NCBI GenBank assembly: GCA_023457895.1
Contig: JAEXAY010000039.1
Coordinates: 177,317-241,316 of the forward strand
Length of the DNA stretch: 64,000 bases
Origin: Pseudomonadota bacterium
Lineage (GTDB): Bacteria; Pseudomonadota; Alphaproteobacteria; Sphingomonadales; Sphingomonadaceae
Reading direction: 5' to 3'
How positions within the stretch are numbered: position 1 is the first letter of the stretch; each line of letters opens with the position of its first letter. Shown here in pieces: positions 38,752 through 48,093 of the stretch. A program made the translations under genes and the position numbers. A model generated the notes under the pieces. The model was not told the origin of the DNA. It saw nothing but the letters and a program-made list of their open reading frames with translations, and did no database searches.

Positions 38752-39138
38752 TCAGATCTGGTTTTGAACCAGCGCGCGATTCAGCCGCTCCCTGATCGCC
38801 TGTAGTCCGGAAATCACGGATGCGTTGGAGGCCACCGGGGTTGGCGTTGTGGGCTCGACTACCGGAACCGGGGCAGCGGGAGGAATATTTTGCCGGCCTT
38901 CGGCAGCGAGCAGCTTTTCAGCTCCCTTGATCGTATAGCCGCGCACATTGAGCAATTCGTTGATGCGATGCGCCAGCGCAACGTCCTCGGACCGGTAATA
39001 GCGGCGGTTGCCAGCGCGGGTAAGCGGCTTCAGGGCAGGAAAGCGCGTTTCCCAATAACGCAGGATATGGGTCGGCAAGCCGAGCTGGTCGGCCAGTTCG
39101 CCAATAGTAAGCAGCGCTCCCGATTCTTTTTCAGCCAT
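38752..39138 (-). CDS. MerR-family transcription regulator
   Basis: A 128-residue protein with an N-terminal MerR winged helix-turn-helix (LTIGELADQLGLPTHILRYWETRFPALKPLTRAGNRRYYRSEDV), a short dimer helix, a Pro/Thr linker and a C-terminal helix. There is no metal-binding cysteine set, so it is not a metal sensor. It is the last gene of rpmF-plsX-fabH-ihfA-merR, an arrangement common in alphaproteobacteria. Its target is unknown, though regulation of lipid genes is plausible from position. Confidence 0.9.
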   Translation of the reverse strand: MAEKESGALLTIGELADQLGLPTHILRYWETRFPALKPLTRAGNRRYYRSEDVALAHRINELLNVRGYTIKGAEKLLAAEGRQNIPPAAPVPVVEPTTPTPVASNASVISGLQAIRERLNRALVQNQI

Positions 39139-39199
39139 CTTTGCTCACCTGATTGTCCCGGCCTTGAAACCGGTGCCATAGGAGCCGCTGATACCAAGA

Positions 39200-39502
39200 T
39201 TATCCCGCTTTAACAATCCGATCCCGCAGGCTCTGGCTGGCGCGGAAGGTGAGGACGCGACGCGAGGAAATGGGCACTTCGACTCCGGTCTTGGGATTGC
39301 GGCCGATGCGTTCGCCCTTGTCGCGCAACACGAAAGTTCCAAAACCGGAAAGTTTAACATTCTCGCCGCGCGCAAGCGCGTCGCACATCAGATCAATGAT
39401 CGATTCGACCATTTGCGCGGAATCTGCCCGCGACAGGCCGATCTTCTTGTTGATCGAATCTGCCAGGTCCGCCCGTGTCAAAGTACCTGCTGAACGCATC
39501 AT
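39200..39502 (-). CDS. ihfA: Integration host factor subunit alpha
   Basis: A 100-residue HU/IHF protein with [40 protein letters not shown] (the DNA-bending arm) and a short C-terminal helix. With IHF-beta it bends DNA at specific sites, including sigma-54 promoters such as the one proposed at 55771. The frame extends to 39577, but ATG 39502 (or the next codon, 39499) follows GGGGA and gives the normal length. Confidence 0.95.
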   Translation of the reverse strand: MMRSAGTLTRADLADSINKKIGLSRADSAQMVESIIDLMCDALARGENVKLSGFGTFVLRDKGERIGRNPKTGVEVPISSRRVLTFRASQSLRDRIVKAG

Positions 39503-39670
39503 GTTCCCCATTCCTATTTGCCTGTAGCCCAATTTGTAAAATAACGCGGGCTTACGAATTCCGCTCCGTTTTTCCACGGCATAATATCAAAAAATGATAG
39601 TGGCGCGCGGGGGGAGATAAACCAATTTACACACCAAACACAACGATGCGGGCTAACACATTGATTAGAA

Positions 39671-40633
39671 TCAATATTTAACGACCGACGCACCCCAGGT
39701 GAAACCCCCGCCCATCGCTTCCAGAACGAGCAGGTCTCCCCGCTTGATTCGTCCGTCGCGGATGGCGACGTCAAGCGCCAGCGGCACCGATGCTGCCGAC
39801 GTATTGGCGTGACGGTCGACGGTCACGATCAGGCGTTCCGAAGGCAGGCCAAGCTTTCGAGCCGTGGCTTCGAGGATGCGGATATTGGCCTGGTGCGGAA
39901 CGACCCAGTCCACGTCCTCCGGCCCAAGATTCGCGAGCGTAAGGGTTTCCTGCAACACGGCGGCGAGATTGACGACCGCATGGCGAAATACCTCGTTGCC
40001 CTTCATCCGGACCTTGCCTGTCGTGCCCGTCGTCGAGGGACCGCCATCGACGTAGAGCAGTCCATAATGCCGTCCGTCGGCGTGGAGTTTGGAAGCAAGG
40101 ATACCGCGATCGCTATCGTCCTCGGCACTGAGGACCACCGCGCCTGCTCCATCGCCGAACAGCACGCAGGTCGCGCGATCTTCCCAGTCTAGGATGCGGC
40201 TGAATGTTTCCGAGCCGATCACGAGCGCATGTTGCGCGGTTCCCGTCTGCAACAGGCTGTCCGCGACATTCAAGGCATAGAGAAAACCCGAACACACAGC
40301 CGCGACATCGAACGCGACGCAGTCATCAATGCCAAGCATCGCCTGCACCTTGGTCGCGGTCGCCGGGAAGGTATTGTCGGGGGTTGCGGTGGCAAGAACG
40401 ATCAGGCCGATCTGATCCGCGGTGAGTCCCGCCGCGTCAAGCGCCTGCCGGGCCGCATCACAGGCCAGTGTTGCCGTTGTCTCGCCCTCGCCTGCAATGT
40501 GGCGCATGCGAATGCCCGAACGTTCGACGATCCATTGGTCGGAAGTATCGACGGTTTCCGCCAGTTCGTCATTGGTGACGATACGCGCCGGAAGCGCCGA
40601 TCCGGTTCCGGCGATGACCGAGCGGCGGGTCAT
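39671..40633 (-). CDS. fabH: 3-oxoacyl-ACP synthase III
   Basis: The 320-residue housekeeping KAS III has the C114-H-N triad: [22 protein letters not shown] (about H247) and [13 protein letters not shown] (about N277). It condenses acetyl-CoA with malonyl-ACP to start fatty acid synthesis. Its start overlaps the plsX stop by 4 bases. The stretch 39503-39670 downstream is AT-rich for this genome and may hold a promoter for ihfA. Confidence 0.97.
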   Translation of the reverse strand: MTRRSVIAGTGSALPARIVTNDELAETVDTSDQWIVERSGIRMRHIAGEGETTATLACDAARQALDAAGLTADQIGLIVLATATPDNTFPATATKVQAMLGIDDCVAFDVAAVCSGFLYALNVADSLLQTGTAQHALVIGSETFSRILDWEDRATCVLFGDGAGAVVLSAEDDSDRGILASKLHADGRHYGLLYVDGGPSTTGTTGKVRMKGNEVFRHAVVNLAAVLQETLTLANLGPEDVDWVVPHQANIRILEATARKLGLPSERLIVTVDRHANTSAASVPLALDVAIRDGRIKRGDLLVLEAMGGGFTWGASVVKY

Positions 40634-41664
40634 GGGTTCGCCTTTGCCATGCGGTCGAGATCGGCCGTCACCTGCTCGAGCAGTTTGCGGTCAACAATGG
40701 CCGCCGTCACGCCAATGGCATTGGCGACCCCTTTGACATTGGCACTACCGTGGCTCTTCATCACCAGACCGTTCACGCCGAGCAGAACTCCACCATTATG
40801 ATTATTGGGATCAAGATGATGTCTTAGCAGTTCGGTTGCCGGACGCGAAATGAGAAAACCGAACTTCGAACGGATAGAGCTGCGGAACGCATGCTTGAGG
40901 AGGTCGGTGACGAACCGCGCGGTGCCCTCGAGCGTCTTGAGCGCGATATTGCCGGCGAACCCGTCGCTGACGATCACGTCAAAATCGCCGCTCGGGATCT
41001 TGTCGCCTTCAACATAGCCGCCAAAGGCGAACGGCATGCCGTTGAGCGTGCGCAGGGTCGCGGCGGCTTCACGGATTTCCTCGGTGCCCTTGGTTTCCTC
41101 GGTGCCGATATTGAGCAGGCCGACCCGCGGATTTTCGATTCCCATCGATGTGCGCGCATAGGCCGCACCCATGATCGCAAACTGGACCAGGTTCGACGCG
41201 TCGCATTCGCTGTTGGCGCCAAGATCAAGCATGATCGCGTCGCGGTCTTCGCTGCGCGTCGGGATGCGCGCCGCCAGCGCCGGGCGGTCGATACCCGGAA
41301 GCGTGCGCAGCATGAACAACGCCATCGCCATATAGGCGCCGGTATTGCCGCCGGAGAGACAGGCGTCGCACTGGCCGTCTTTCACAGCCTGCAACGCGAG
41401 TCCCATCGAACTTGTCTTGCTTTTGCGCAGCGCCTTGGAGGGCTTGTCTTCTCCGGCAATCACGTCATCGGCGTGCACAACCTCGGACGCCTTGCGCAGG
41501 GCTGGCTGCTCCTTGAGCGCCGCCTTGATCAGCTTCTGGTCGCCGGTGAGGAGAAATTTAAGCTTGGGCCGTCGCTCAAGCGCGAGCGCCGCGCCTTCGA
41601 TCATGACCGGCACGCCAACGTCCCCGCCCATCGCGTCGATTGCGATCCGCGGTGCCTTGGCCAC
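40630..41664 (-). CDS. plsX: Phosphate acyltransferase PlsX
   Basis: The 344-residue PlsX makes acyl-phosphate from acyl-ACP, the first step of the PlsX/PlsY route to phosphatidic acid. Conserved segments include [17 protein letters not shown] at the start, [10 protein letters not shown], and [14 protein letters not shown]. It lies between rpmF and fabH, the classic arrangement that ties membrane lipid synthesis to ribosome production. Confidence 0.97.
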   Translation of the reverse strand: MAKAPRIAIDAMGGDVGVPVMIEGAALALERRPKLKFLLTGDQKLIKAALKEQPALRKASEVVHADDVIAGEDKPSKALRKSKTSSMGLALQAVKDGQCDACLSGGNTGAYMAMALFMLRTLPGIDRPALAARIPTRSEDRDAIMLDLGANSECDASNLVQFAIMGAAYARTSMGIENPRVGLLNIGTEETKGTEEIREAAATLRTLNGMPFAFGGYVEGDKIPSGDFDVIVSDGFAGNIALKTLEGTARFVTDLLKHAFRSSIRSKFGFLISRPATELLRHHLDPNNHNGGVLLGVNGLVMKSHGSANVKGVANAIGVTAAIVDRKLLEQVTADLDRMAKANP

Positions 41665-41709
41665 CGGCTTCTCCTCAGCGTGATGAGGCCATTACGGCCC
41701 CGGAAAACA

Positions 41710-41889
41710 TCAGTCTGCTGCTGCGATAACTTCGCGGCCGTTATAGTGGCCGCAGGCGTCACACAGATTATGCGGGCGCTTCAGTTCGCCGCAGTTGGAG
41801 CATTCCTGAAAGGCTTCGACCTTCAGCGAATCATGGCTGCGACGCATGCCGCGCTTCGACGGCGAAGTTTTTCTCTTGGGGACAGCCAT
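41710..41889 (-). CDS. rpmF: Ribosomal protein L32
   Basis: A 59-residue protein starting [20 protein letters not shown], with the zinc-type cysteine pairs CSNCGE and CDACG and the ending [10 protein letters not shown]. It is a component of the large ribosomal subunit and, with two CxxC pairs, a zinc-containing L32. It heads rpmF-plsX-fabH-ihfA-merR. The 284 bases upstream (41890-42173), shared with the divergent MAPEG gene, show no further gene. Confidence 0.97.
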   Translation of the reverse strand: MAVPKRKTSPSKRGMRRSHDSLKVEAFQECSNCGELKRPHNLCDACGHYNGREVIAAAD

Positions 41890-42173
41890 GGTGGCACCTG
41901 TTCCAGTTCAAAATCGTTCAAAAAATCCAGTCGCAATTAAGCTTCTGCCGCCATTTTGGCAATAACAGCATGAAACCCGCCCTCGCGAACAAAAGCGGCT
42001 CGATGTTATTCCCGTTGCAGGAGACTCAATCGCTGAGCGAAGTCGCGCCTATAGCGTTTTTGACCGCAAAGGCAAGGACTATCATGAGAAACTCGCGGTT
42101 GCCGCCCGTCCCAGCCTGTGCAAAGAAACGGACAACGGCCCAGGCCGCCACATCAACCGGGGAGCCCGCAAAC

Positions 42174-42632
42174 ATGATCCTGCCTCTGTCGCTTACCTTT
42201 GCTGCACTTTGTGCGATACTCAACCTGTGGCTGAGCATGCGCGTCGGCCAGGCGCGCGGACAGGCGAAAATCCTGCATGGCGATGGCGGCAACCCCTATC
42301 TCGTCAAGAAGATGCGTGCCCACGCCAATTTCGTCGAATATGCGCCGTTCGTGCTCATCCTGTTCGTGCTGGTCGAACTCGCCTATGGGTCGCAAAGCTG
42401 GCTCTGGGCGGTGATTGTCGCCTATGCGCTCGCCAGAATCGTCCACGCCCTCGGCATGGATGCCGACAAGTTCAGCATGGCGCGAGGCATCGGTATCAGC
42501 ATCAACCATCTGGTGTTGCTCGGGCTGGCCGGTGCCGCGCTCTATGCCGCTTACGGGTTCACCCAGCCGGCGGTCACGACCGTCAATGTCGGCACGCTCA
42601 ACGCCCCTGCCCAGCCAGCGCAAAGTCGCTGA
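42174..42632 (+). CDS. MAPEG family membrane protein
   Basis: A 152-residue protein with four membrane helices and the MAPEG pattern: VGQARGQAKILHGDGGNP, then VKKMRAHANFVEYAPFVLIL (the conserved RAHxNxxE), then ALARIVHALGMD. Eukaryotic relatives are microsomal glutathione transferases; the bacterial role is unsettled. The frame opens at 41970, but ATG 42174 follows GGGGAG by 9 bases and begins at the first membrane helix. Its last 35 bases overlap the end of the convergent MBL gene. Confidence 0.9.
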   Translation: MILPLSLTFAALCAILNLWLSMRVGQARGQAKILHGDGGNPYLVKKMRAHANFVEYAPFVLILFVLVELAYGSQSWLWAVIVAYALARIVHALGMDADKFSMARGIGISINHLVLLGLAGAALYAAYGFTQPAVTTVNVGTLNAPAQPAQSR

Positions 42633-43275
42633 CAAACGCATTGGTCTTGCGCTCATAACCGAACTGGCTGGTCGGCCCGTGACCTGGAACGAACGTGGTA
42701 TCGTCGCCGAGCGGCCAAAGTTTTTGCGTGATCGCGTCGATCAGGTCCTGGTGATTGCCCATCGGAAAGTCGGTTCGGCCGATCGAGCCCTGAAACAGCA
42801 CGTCGCCGACAATCGCGAGTTTTGACGGCGCGTGATGGAACACCACATGCCCCGGCGTGTGTCCGGGGCAATGAATGACATCGAGGACCAGATTGCCCAC
42901 ACGCACCGTATCACCGTCCACCAGCCAGCGGTCGGGTTCAAAAATCTTGCCGTTGACGCCATAGTTGCGGCCATCGTCTTCCAACCGCGAGATCCAGAAA
43001 CGGTCGGCCTCGTGCGGTCCTTCGATTGGAACGCCCAGTTCTCCGGCAAGGATACCAGCCTCGCCGCAATGGTCGATGTGACCATGGGTGACGAGGATTT
43101 TTTCAATCTCGACCCCTTGTTGTGCCGCGGCGGCCTTGAGACGCGGCAAATCCCCGCCCGGATCGACAAAGGCGGCCTTGTTGGTCGCGGTGCACCACAG
43201 CAAGGTGCAATTCTGCTGCAGCGGAGTAACGGGGATGATGGCGGCCTTGAGCGGCGGCGTTGATTTGTCAGTCAT
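42598..43275 (-). CDS. MBL-fold hydrolase (glyoxalase II-like)
   Basis: A 225-residue metallo-beta-lactamase-fold enzyme with the metal motif VTHGHIDHCG (about residue 63), further ligands in HCPGHTPGHVVF, VGDVLFQGSIGRTDF and VPGHGP. This matches the YcbL-type glyoxalase II group, which hydrolyses S-lactoylglutathione or similar thioesters. An alternative start lies four codons upstream (43287). It overlaps the convergent MAPEG gene by 35 bases and follows the retropepsin gene in the same direction. Confidence 0.9.
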   Translation of the reverse strand: MTDKSTPPLKAAIIPVTPLQQNCTLLWCTATNKAAFVDPGGDLPRLKAAAAQQGVEIEKILVTHGHIDHCGEAGILAGELGVPIEGPHEADRFWISRLEDDGRNYGVNGKIFEPDRWLVDGDTVRVGNLVLDVIHCPGHTPGHVVFHHAPSKLAIVGDVLFQGSIGRTDFPMGNHQDLIDAITQKLWPLGDDTTFVPGHGPTSQFGYERKTNAFVSDFALAGQGR

Positions 43276-43322
43276 GCCGCGATCCATGCCGGGGCGGGCT
43301 CATTTTGACAAGGTGAAGACGC

Positions 43323-43844
43323 TTATTGCAATGTCATCACATCGCCGCCGATCGTGACATGATCGACCTTGCTGAGAAAGCTCTGCCCGAGCAGTGACGT
43401 GCCGTCCTGCTGGTCGAGAACCGCCGCCTGGACGTCGCGCCGCTCAATCCCGCCGATCGACACGCGCGAGAGGGTGACCGGCTTGAGCCTGACATCGCCA
43501 TTGGCGGTCCGCGCCGTCCCGGTGAAGTCGCTTTCTCCGCCCACCATGATACCGGCGCGCTCGGCATCGGCACGCGTGAGCACCACTGCGGTGGCACCGC
43601 TGTCGACCAGCATGTCGATCTCAGCGCCGTTGACGTTCACGCGCGTCCTGAAATGCGAATCCTGGCTGCGCGGGATCGTGACCTTGAAGGGTGAAGCCGC
43701 CGGTTCCCCTGCTTCCGCATTCGAGGGCGCGGCTTCCACGTTCTGGACCGCTACAGGTGGCGGCGCGGCGGTCGTGTCCCACATCCGCAGGAAGATAAGC
43801 GTTCCGAGGAAAACGGCGACCGCAAAGGCAATGATCTGCTTCAT
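43323..43844 (-). CDS. Membrane-anchored retropepsin-like aspartic protease (clan AA)
   Basis: A 173-residue protein with one N-terminal membrane anchor (KQIIAFAVAVFLGTLIFL), a Pro/Ala-rich linker and a retropepsin-like domain. The catalytic motif is VDSGATAVVLT (D81), with the companion SLLGQSFLSK motif near the end. Such single-domain proteases act as dimers in the periplasm; the best-studied bacterial example comes from Rickettsia. The substrate is unknown. The start was placed at the ATG before the membrane anchor. Confidence 0.87.
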   Translation of the reverse strand: MKQIIAFAVAVFLGTLIFLRMWDTTAAPPPVAVQNVEAAPSNAEAGEPAASPFKVTIPRSQDSHFRTRVNVNGAEIDMLVDSGATAVVLTRADAERAGIMVGGESDFTGTARTANGDVRLKPVTLSRVSIGGIERRDVQAAVLDQQDGTSLLGQSFLSKVDHVTIGGDVMTLQ

Positions 43845-43893
43845 CCCGCCCTGATAGGGCAACATCCCTTGCCAAAGGGTAAGCGCCCGTGGG

Positions 43894-44658
43894 TTATTCC
43901 ACCGCGAGCGCTTCGGCGAGCCATCGCGGCTGGCGCGCGGCGTCGATATTTTCGACGCGGCGATGCTCGACCGTCAAACCCAGTTCGGGATAGGCGATCA
44001 TCTGCCGCTTCTCGTCGGCTTCCTCGAGCGGAACCACAACAAGCCGCCGGTTGACCTTCTGCCGCCAGTTCATCCGCGCGGTATTTTCCTGGCCGACATA
44101 ACAGCCCTTGGTGAAGCTGACCCCGTTGAGGTCCGCCGCATTGGCTTCGAGCCACAATATCCGGTCCTGCCCCAGTTCGGCTGCACCCTCCGCAACGCCG
44201 TGTGAAAGGCGGTGGGCGCGAAAGGCTGCGCTCGCATCCCCGTCATCCGCGTCGCGGATGAGATAACGGATACCAAGTCCGGACAGCCTCGGGTCGGTCG
44301 CATGATCAATAATGCCGGCATTTTCCACAGGGCCCTCGCGCAACCAGCCAACGCTCACCGTGCCGTCACGTTCGATCGCGACCTTGCGGCGCAGGCGATA
44401 AAGGGAAAGCCGCTTCTTCAGCGCGTCGGCCTGTCCGGCTTCGCAGTCGATCAATATGTCATCGCCATCCGCCCACAGGAAGAAATCGAACAGGACCTTG
44501 CCCTGTGGCGAGAGCAGACCCGACCATTGCGGGGCGCCCGGACGGACTAGACCCATATCCTGTGTAATCAGTCCTTGCAGGAAGCCTCGCACATCCTCGC
44601 CTTCGGACTGCGGGGAAAGCCGGAGGATGGCGCGATCGTTGAGCGTGGGCAAGGACAT
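43894..44658 (-). CDS. ygfZ: Folate-binding protein YgfZ
   Basis: A 254-residue GcvT-like protein with the diagnostic TKGCYVGQENTAR motif holding the key cysteine. YgfZ uses tetrahydrofolate to help keep iron-sulphur enzymes such as MiaB active. The frame runs to 44715, only 21 bases from divergent pyrC. ATG 44658 (MSLPTLNDRAILRLS) matches the usual N-terminus and leaves room for promoters, but neither start has a clear ribosome site. Confidence 0.92.
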   Translation of the reverse strand: MSLPTLNDRAILRLSPQSEGEDVRGFLQGLITQDMGLVRPGAPQWSGLLSPQGKVLFDFFLWADGDDILIDCEAGQADALKKRLSLYRLRRKVAIERDGTVSVGWLREGPVENAGIIDHATDPRLSGLGIRYLIRDADDGDASAAFRAHRLSHGVAEGAAELGQDRILWLEANAADLNGVSFTKGCYVGQENTARMNWRQKVNRRLVVVPLEEADEKRQMIAYPELGLTVEHRRVENIDAARQPRWLAEALAVE

Positions 44659-44736
44659 GAGGCGAAGATGCGGGTTGGGCGCGTCGCTTTCAAGATGGCT
44701 TCTATCGCTTGCCATTCCAAGCTAAGGCTCGCGGCC

Positions 44737-45780
44737 ATGACTCAGAGCCCGCAACGCCTCACTATCCGCCGCCCCGACGACTGGCATGTGCATCTGCGCG
44801 ACGGCCCGATGTTGCAAGCCGTGGCGGGCCATACCGCGCGCCAGTTTGCCCGCGCCATCGTCATGCCCAATCTCACGCCGCCCGTTCTCACGGCGGCCGA
44901 TGCCCGCGCCTATCGCGAACGCATCCTTGCAGCGGTGCCGGAAGGGCTGTCCTTCACGCCGCTGATGACTGCCTATCTGACCGATGCGACCGATCCGGAC
45001 GAGGTCGCGCGCGGGGCGGCGGAGGGCGTCTTTACCGCCTGCAAGCTCTACCCTGCCCATGCCACCACCAACAGCGCGCACGGCGTGACCGACATTGCAG
45101 GACTCCATCCGGTGCTGGAACGAATGCAGGCGGTTGGCCTGCCGCTTCTGATCCACGGCGAGGTGACCGATCCGGAGGTCGATATCTTCGACCGGGAAGC
45201 GGTTTTCATCGAGCGCACCCTGATGGGACTGGTGCGCGACTTTCCCGGCCTCAAGATCGTGTTCGAACATATCACGACCGCCGATGCGGTCGATTTTGTG
45301 TCGGACGCCCCGGCAAGTGTCGCCGCGACGATCACCCCGCAGCATATCCGCATCAACCGCAATGCCATGCTGGTCGGCGGCATACGGCCGCACGCCTATT
45401 GTCTTCCTGTCGCCAAGCGCGAGCTGCATCGCGTCGCGGTGCGCAAGGCGGCGATGTCCGGTTCTCCCAAATTCTTCCTCGGCACCGATAGCGCGCCGCA
45501 CCTCAGGGAAGCCAAGGAATCCGCCTGCGGTTGCGCCGGCATCTTCAATGCGCCCTATGCGCTCGAAAGCTATGTCGCAGCCTTTGACGAGGATGGCGCG
45601 CTTGACCGGTTTGAAGGCTTTGCATCCGAGTATGGTCCCGCCTTTTACGGACTGCCACTCAACGAGGAGCGCATCACGCTGGAAAAGGCGCCCTGTCCCG
45701 TTCCGGAAACGATCGAGGCCAGCGACAGCTGCCTCGTTCCCTTCCATGCCGGAGAGACGCTGGGCTGGCGGCTGGCCTGA
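44737..45780 (+). CDS. pyrC: Dihydroorotase, class II
   Basis: A 347-residue PyrC with zinc histidines in DDWHVHLRDG (H17, H19), the carboxylated lysine K103 in ACKLYPAHATTN, and further ligands in LLIHGEVTD and VFEHITT. It closes carbamoyl-aspartate to dihydroorotate in pyrimidine synthesis. Length and order of motifs match the E. coli type. The in-frame extension upstream to 44575 only mirrors ygfZ. Confidence 0.96.
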   Translation: MTQSPQRLTIRRPDDWHVHLRDGPMLQAVAGHTARQFARAIVMPNLTPPVLTAADARAYRERILAAVPEGLSFTPLMTAYLTDATDPDEVARGAAEGVFTACKLYPAHATTNSAHGVTDIAGLHPVLERMQAVGLPLLIHGEVTDPEVDIFDREAVFIERTLMGLVRDFPGLKIVFEHITTADAVDFVSDAPASVAATITPQHIRINRNAMLVGGIRPHAYCLPVAKRELHRVAVRKAAMSGSPKFFLGTDSAPHLREAKESACGCAGIFNAPYALESYVAAFDEDGALDRFEGFASEYGPAFYGLPLNEERITLEKAPCPVPETIEASDSCLVPFHAGETLGWRLA

Positions 45781-45874
45781 AGCATCACCCGGTTGAGGAG
45801 CCCGGCTAGACAAGACCCCGCAACCCGGGGATCCCGCCCCGGACGCAGGGTCGCCGGGGCTGCTTGTCCGCGAC

Positions 45875-46096
45875 TTACAGCAAACCGCCGCCCAGCCAGA
45901 GCCGCAGGGCTCCGACGATGATGACAAGAATATTGAGATTGCGGCCGCTGTTCCGGTCGGACATCGCGCCAAGCCCGGCGCCGACCACGGCAATGGGAAT
46001 GATCGCCCAATAGGCCCAGCCGAGCAGCGGAATAAAGGCAAACACACCCAGAAGAAGCGCGACAAGGCCAATCAGAATCGAGATGACGTTCAGCAT
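45875..46096 (-). CDS. Small hydrophobic membrane protein
   Basis: A 73-residue protein with two or three membrane helices (MLNVISILIGLVALLLGVFAF, GWAYWAIIPIAVVGAGLGAM and NILVIIVGALRLWLGGG) and a polar turn SDRNSGRN. It resembles small conserved proteins of unknown role. A GTG start 11 codons upstream (46129) is also possible. It is convergent with pyrC; the 94 bases between them are GC-rich with several short inverted repeats. Confidence 0.65.
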   Translation of the reverse strand: MLNVISILIGLVALLLGVFAFIPLLGWAYWAIIPIAVVGAGLGAMSDRNSGRNLNILVIIVGALRLWLGGGLL

Positions 46097-46253
46097 GGTT
46101 TGCAGATGGGTTGCTTTGAGGGTCAGCACAAGCCCTTGAGCGGGCGATTATTTGCGGGTCATACCCTTCTCCGGCGAATTTTACAGAGGCGGCAGGCAAC
46201 CTTTTGATTGTTGCGGGTTTCTCAAATGCGCGGGCATGGTTCTTGCGATCCAT

Positions 46254-46415
46254 GTCCCGTCTTGCCGGTCGGCATGTTCCGGGTAGTGTTCTCCCCCTCC
46301 ATACGCTGCTCGACTCTCCGTGCCGATCATGGCAAACAGGGCATCATCCGGACTTTGTCCGGGTGGTGCCCACCTGCCAGCTGGGCGGAGAACCGGGCAC
46401 ATCCCAATTCGGGAC
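46254..46415 (+). ncRNA. Candidate structured RNA (6S-like layout)
   Basis: The 418-base spacer 46097-46514 holds three nested stems on the plus strand. GTCCCG (46254-46259) pairs with CGGGAC (46410-46415). GTTCTCC (46288-46294) pairs with GGAGAAC (46387-46393), extended by CCC/GGG past one bulged C. Inside lies a 15-bp hairpin (46339-46353 with 46357-46371) with a UUU loop. Its two imperfect positions are U facing G, which pair only in plus-strand RNA. A closing stem, a second stem, a 41-base open strand and a long terminal hairpin resemble 6S RNA. A leader of the gene at 46515 is the alternative. Confidence 0.5.
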
Positions 46416-46423
46416 GGCAATGC

Positions 46424-46470
46424 TTAACAAAATCTTACTTGTTAATCAGTTTCGCTAACAGATAATTAAC
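46424..46470. promoter_or_regulatory. AT-rich dyad and CtrA-like box before the secreted-protein gene
   Basis: TTAACAA-AATCTTAC-TTGTTAA (46424-46445) is a perfect 7-bp dyad. CTAA-N7-TTAAC (46455-46470) is one base from the TTAA-N7-TTAA site of the alphaproteobacterial regulator CtrA. Both lie 45-90 bases before the start at 46515. This is a motif match only. Confidence 0.35.
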
Positions 46471-46514
46471 TTTTGAGCCGGCAAGGCTGACCAAAGGGTT
46501 AAGGGAGTTTTACC

Positions 46515-47258
46515 ATGAAATTCTATCCGCTGCTCGCCAGTGCCGCGATGGTTCTGCTTCCGGCAAGCACCGCCGCCTGTGCCAAAACCGGCGAAACGCC
46601 TTCGTCCGGCTTTGCCGACACGCTCACCGACAAGGAGCCGGCAACCAAGGCCGCGCTGGCCGATCAGATCATGGTCGACCCCAAGCTTACCCAGCAGTCA
46701 AATGCCAACGCCGTGTCACCGGGAAATCGTCCGCCGGATGGTTCCGCGCCGGTGTACCGGGCGGCACAGGGCGGCAACCCGGACCTTATCGCGATGCCGG
46801 TCGGCGCCAAGCTGATGAACGCGCCCGCGCCGCAGGAAATGAAGGATGAAGACTGCAAGACCTGTGGCCGCGATCCCGTTACGCCCGGCGCGCGGGCTGG
46901 CGAGGTCGCCCCCGGCCAGTGCAATGCCAAACTCACTTATGGTCTCGATTGGGCGCAGCGCATGCCAGCCGGTTTCCCGATCTATCCGCGGGCGCGGCTC
47001 AAGGAAGCCGCAGGTGTTACGGGCGATTGCAATGTTCGCGTGGTCAATTTCGAAACCGGCGCACCGCTCCAGGCCGTGATCGATTATTATTATACGCAGG
47101 CGGTCAAAAATGGCTATGATGCCGAACATCTGACCAAGGGCAAGGAACATTATCTCGGCGGCACGCGTGCCCGAGACGATGCCGCCTATGTGGTGATCTT
47201 CAACGAAACGAATCGCGGTACGGTCGATGTCGACATCGTTGCCAATGGCGGCATGTAG
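46515..47258 (+). CDS. Exported protein of unknown function
   Basis: A 247-residue protein with a signal sequence (MKFYPLLASAAMVLLPASTAAC); C22 follows Ala-Ala and could be a weak lipobox. The middle is low-complexity and holds CKTCG; the C-terminal half (about residues 130-245) looks folded (YGLDWAQRMPAGFPIYPRARLKEAAG, VIDYYYTQAVKNGYDAEHL). I do not recognise a named domain beyond that. TTAAGGGAG precedes the ATG. The structured RNA candidate lies 100 bases upstream and a bidirectional terminator follows. Confidence 0.8.
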   Translation: MKFYPLLASAAMVLLPASTAACAKTGETPSSGFADTLTDKEPATKAALADQIMVDPKLTQQSNANAVSPGNRPPDGSAPVYRAAQGGNPDLIAMPVGAKLMNAPAPQEMKDEDCKTCGRDPVTPGARAGEVAPGQCNAKLTYGLDWAQRMPAGFPIYPRARLKEAAGVTGDCNVRVVNFETGAPLQAVIDYYYTQAVKNGYDAEHLTKGKEHYLGGTRARDDAAYVVIFNETNRGTVDVDIVANGGM

Positions 47259-47280
47259 GAAAGCATGATTTTCGCATTCA

Positions 47281-47306
47281 AAAGACCCCGCCTGCCGGGG
47301 TCTTTT
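47281..47306. terminator. Bidirectional Rho-independent terminator
   Basis: AAAGACCCC (47281-47289) pairs with GGGGTCTTT (47297-47305), followed by a T-run on the plus strand and, on the minus strand, by TTTTG. It ends both the gene at 46515 and the convergent thiSG unit. Confidence 0.92.
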
Positions 47307-47310
47307 TTCG

Positions 47311-48093
47311 TCAGATGAGTCCGGCAAGCGGGCTCGACGGGTCCGCATACATCCGGCGCCCCATGCGCCCGGCGCGATAACTCATCCGCCCTGCCTCCAC
47401 CGCCGCCCTCATTGCACGCGCCATCAGCACCGGGTCCTTGGCCTCGGCAATCGCGGTGTTCATGAGGACGCCATCGCAGCCCAGTTCCATTGCCACCGCT
47501 GCATCCGACGCGGTGCCAACGCCGGCATCGACCAGAACAGGCACGCTCGCGCCCTCGACAATCAGGCGGATAGTAACGCGGTTCTGGATGCCGAGGCCCG
47601 AACCGATCGGCGCGCCCAGAGGCATGATCGCCACCGCGCCTGCTTCCTCAAGCTGTTTCGCTGCGATCGGATCATCAACGCAATAAACCATCGGCTTGAA
47701 GCCCTCCTTGGCCAGCACCTCGGTCGCCTTCAGCGTCTCGCGCATGTCGGGATAGAGCGTCTTGGCCTCGCCCAGCACCTCCAGCTTGACGAGATCCCAG
47801 CCGCCCGCCTCGCGCGCCAGCCGCAACGTCCGGATCGCATCATCGGCGGTGAAGCAGCCCGCGGTATTGGGGAGGTAGGTGATCTTCTTCGGGTCGATAT
47901 AGTCGGTCAGCATCGGCGCCTTGGGGTCCATGACATTGACCCGCCGCACCGCCACGGTGACGATCTCCGCGCCTGATGCCTCGACCGCCGCCGCATTCTG
48001 CGCGAAGTCCCTGTACTTGCCGGTTCCGACAATCAGCCGTGAGGTGAAGGTCTTGCCTGCGACAGTCCAGCTATCCTGTTGTTGCACGTTCAA
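47311..48093 (-). CDS. thiG: Thiazole synthase
   Basis: The 260-residue TIM-barrel ThiG assembles the thiazole ring of thiamine from deoxyxylulose phosphate, dehydroglycine and ThiS thiocarboxylate. Conserved segments are [46 protein letters not shown] (Schiff-base lysine), and [31 protein letters not shown]. It overlaps thiS by 4 bases. No thiO/thiH gene is next to it. Confidence 0.97.
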   Translation of the reverse strand: MNVQQQDSWTVAGKTFTSRLIVGTGKYRDFAQNAAAVEASGAEIVTVAVRRVNVMDPKAPMLTDYIDPKKITYLPNTAGCFTADDAIRTLRLAREAGGWDLVKLEVLGEAKTLYPDMRETLKATEVLAKEGFKPMVYCVDDPIAAKQLEEAGAVAIMPLGAPIGSGLGIQNRVTIRLIVEGASVPVLVDAGVGTASDAAVAMELGCDGVLMNTAIAEAKDPVLMARAMRAAVEAGRMSYRAGRMGRRMYADPSSPLAGLI

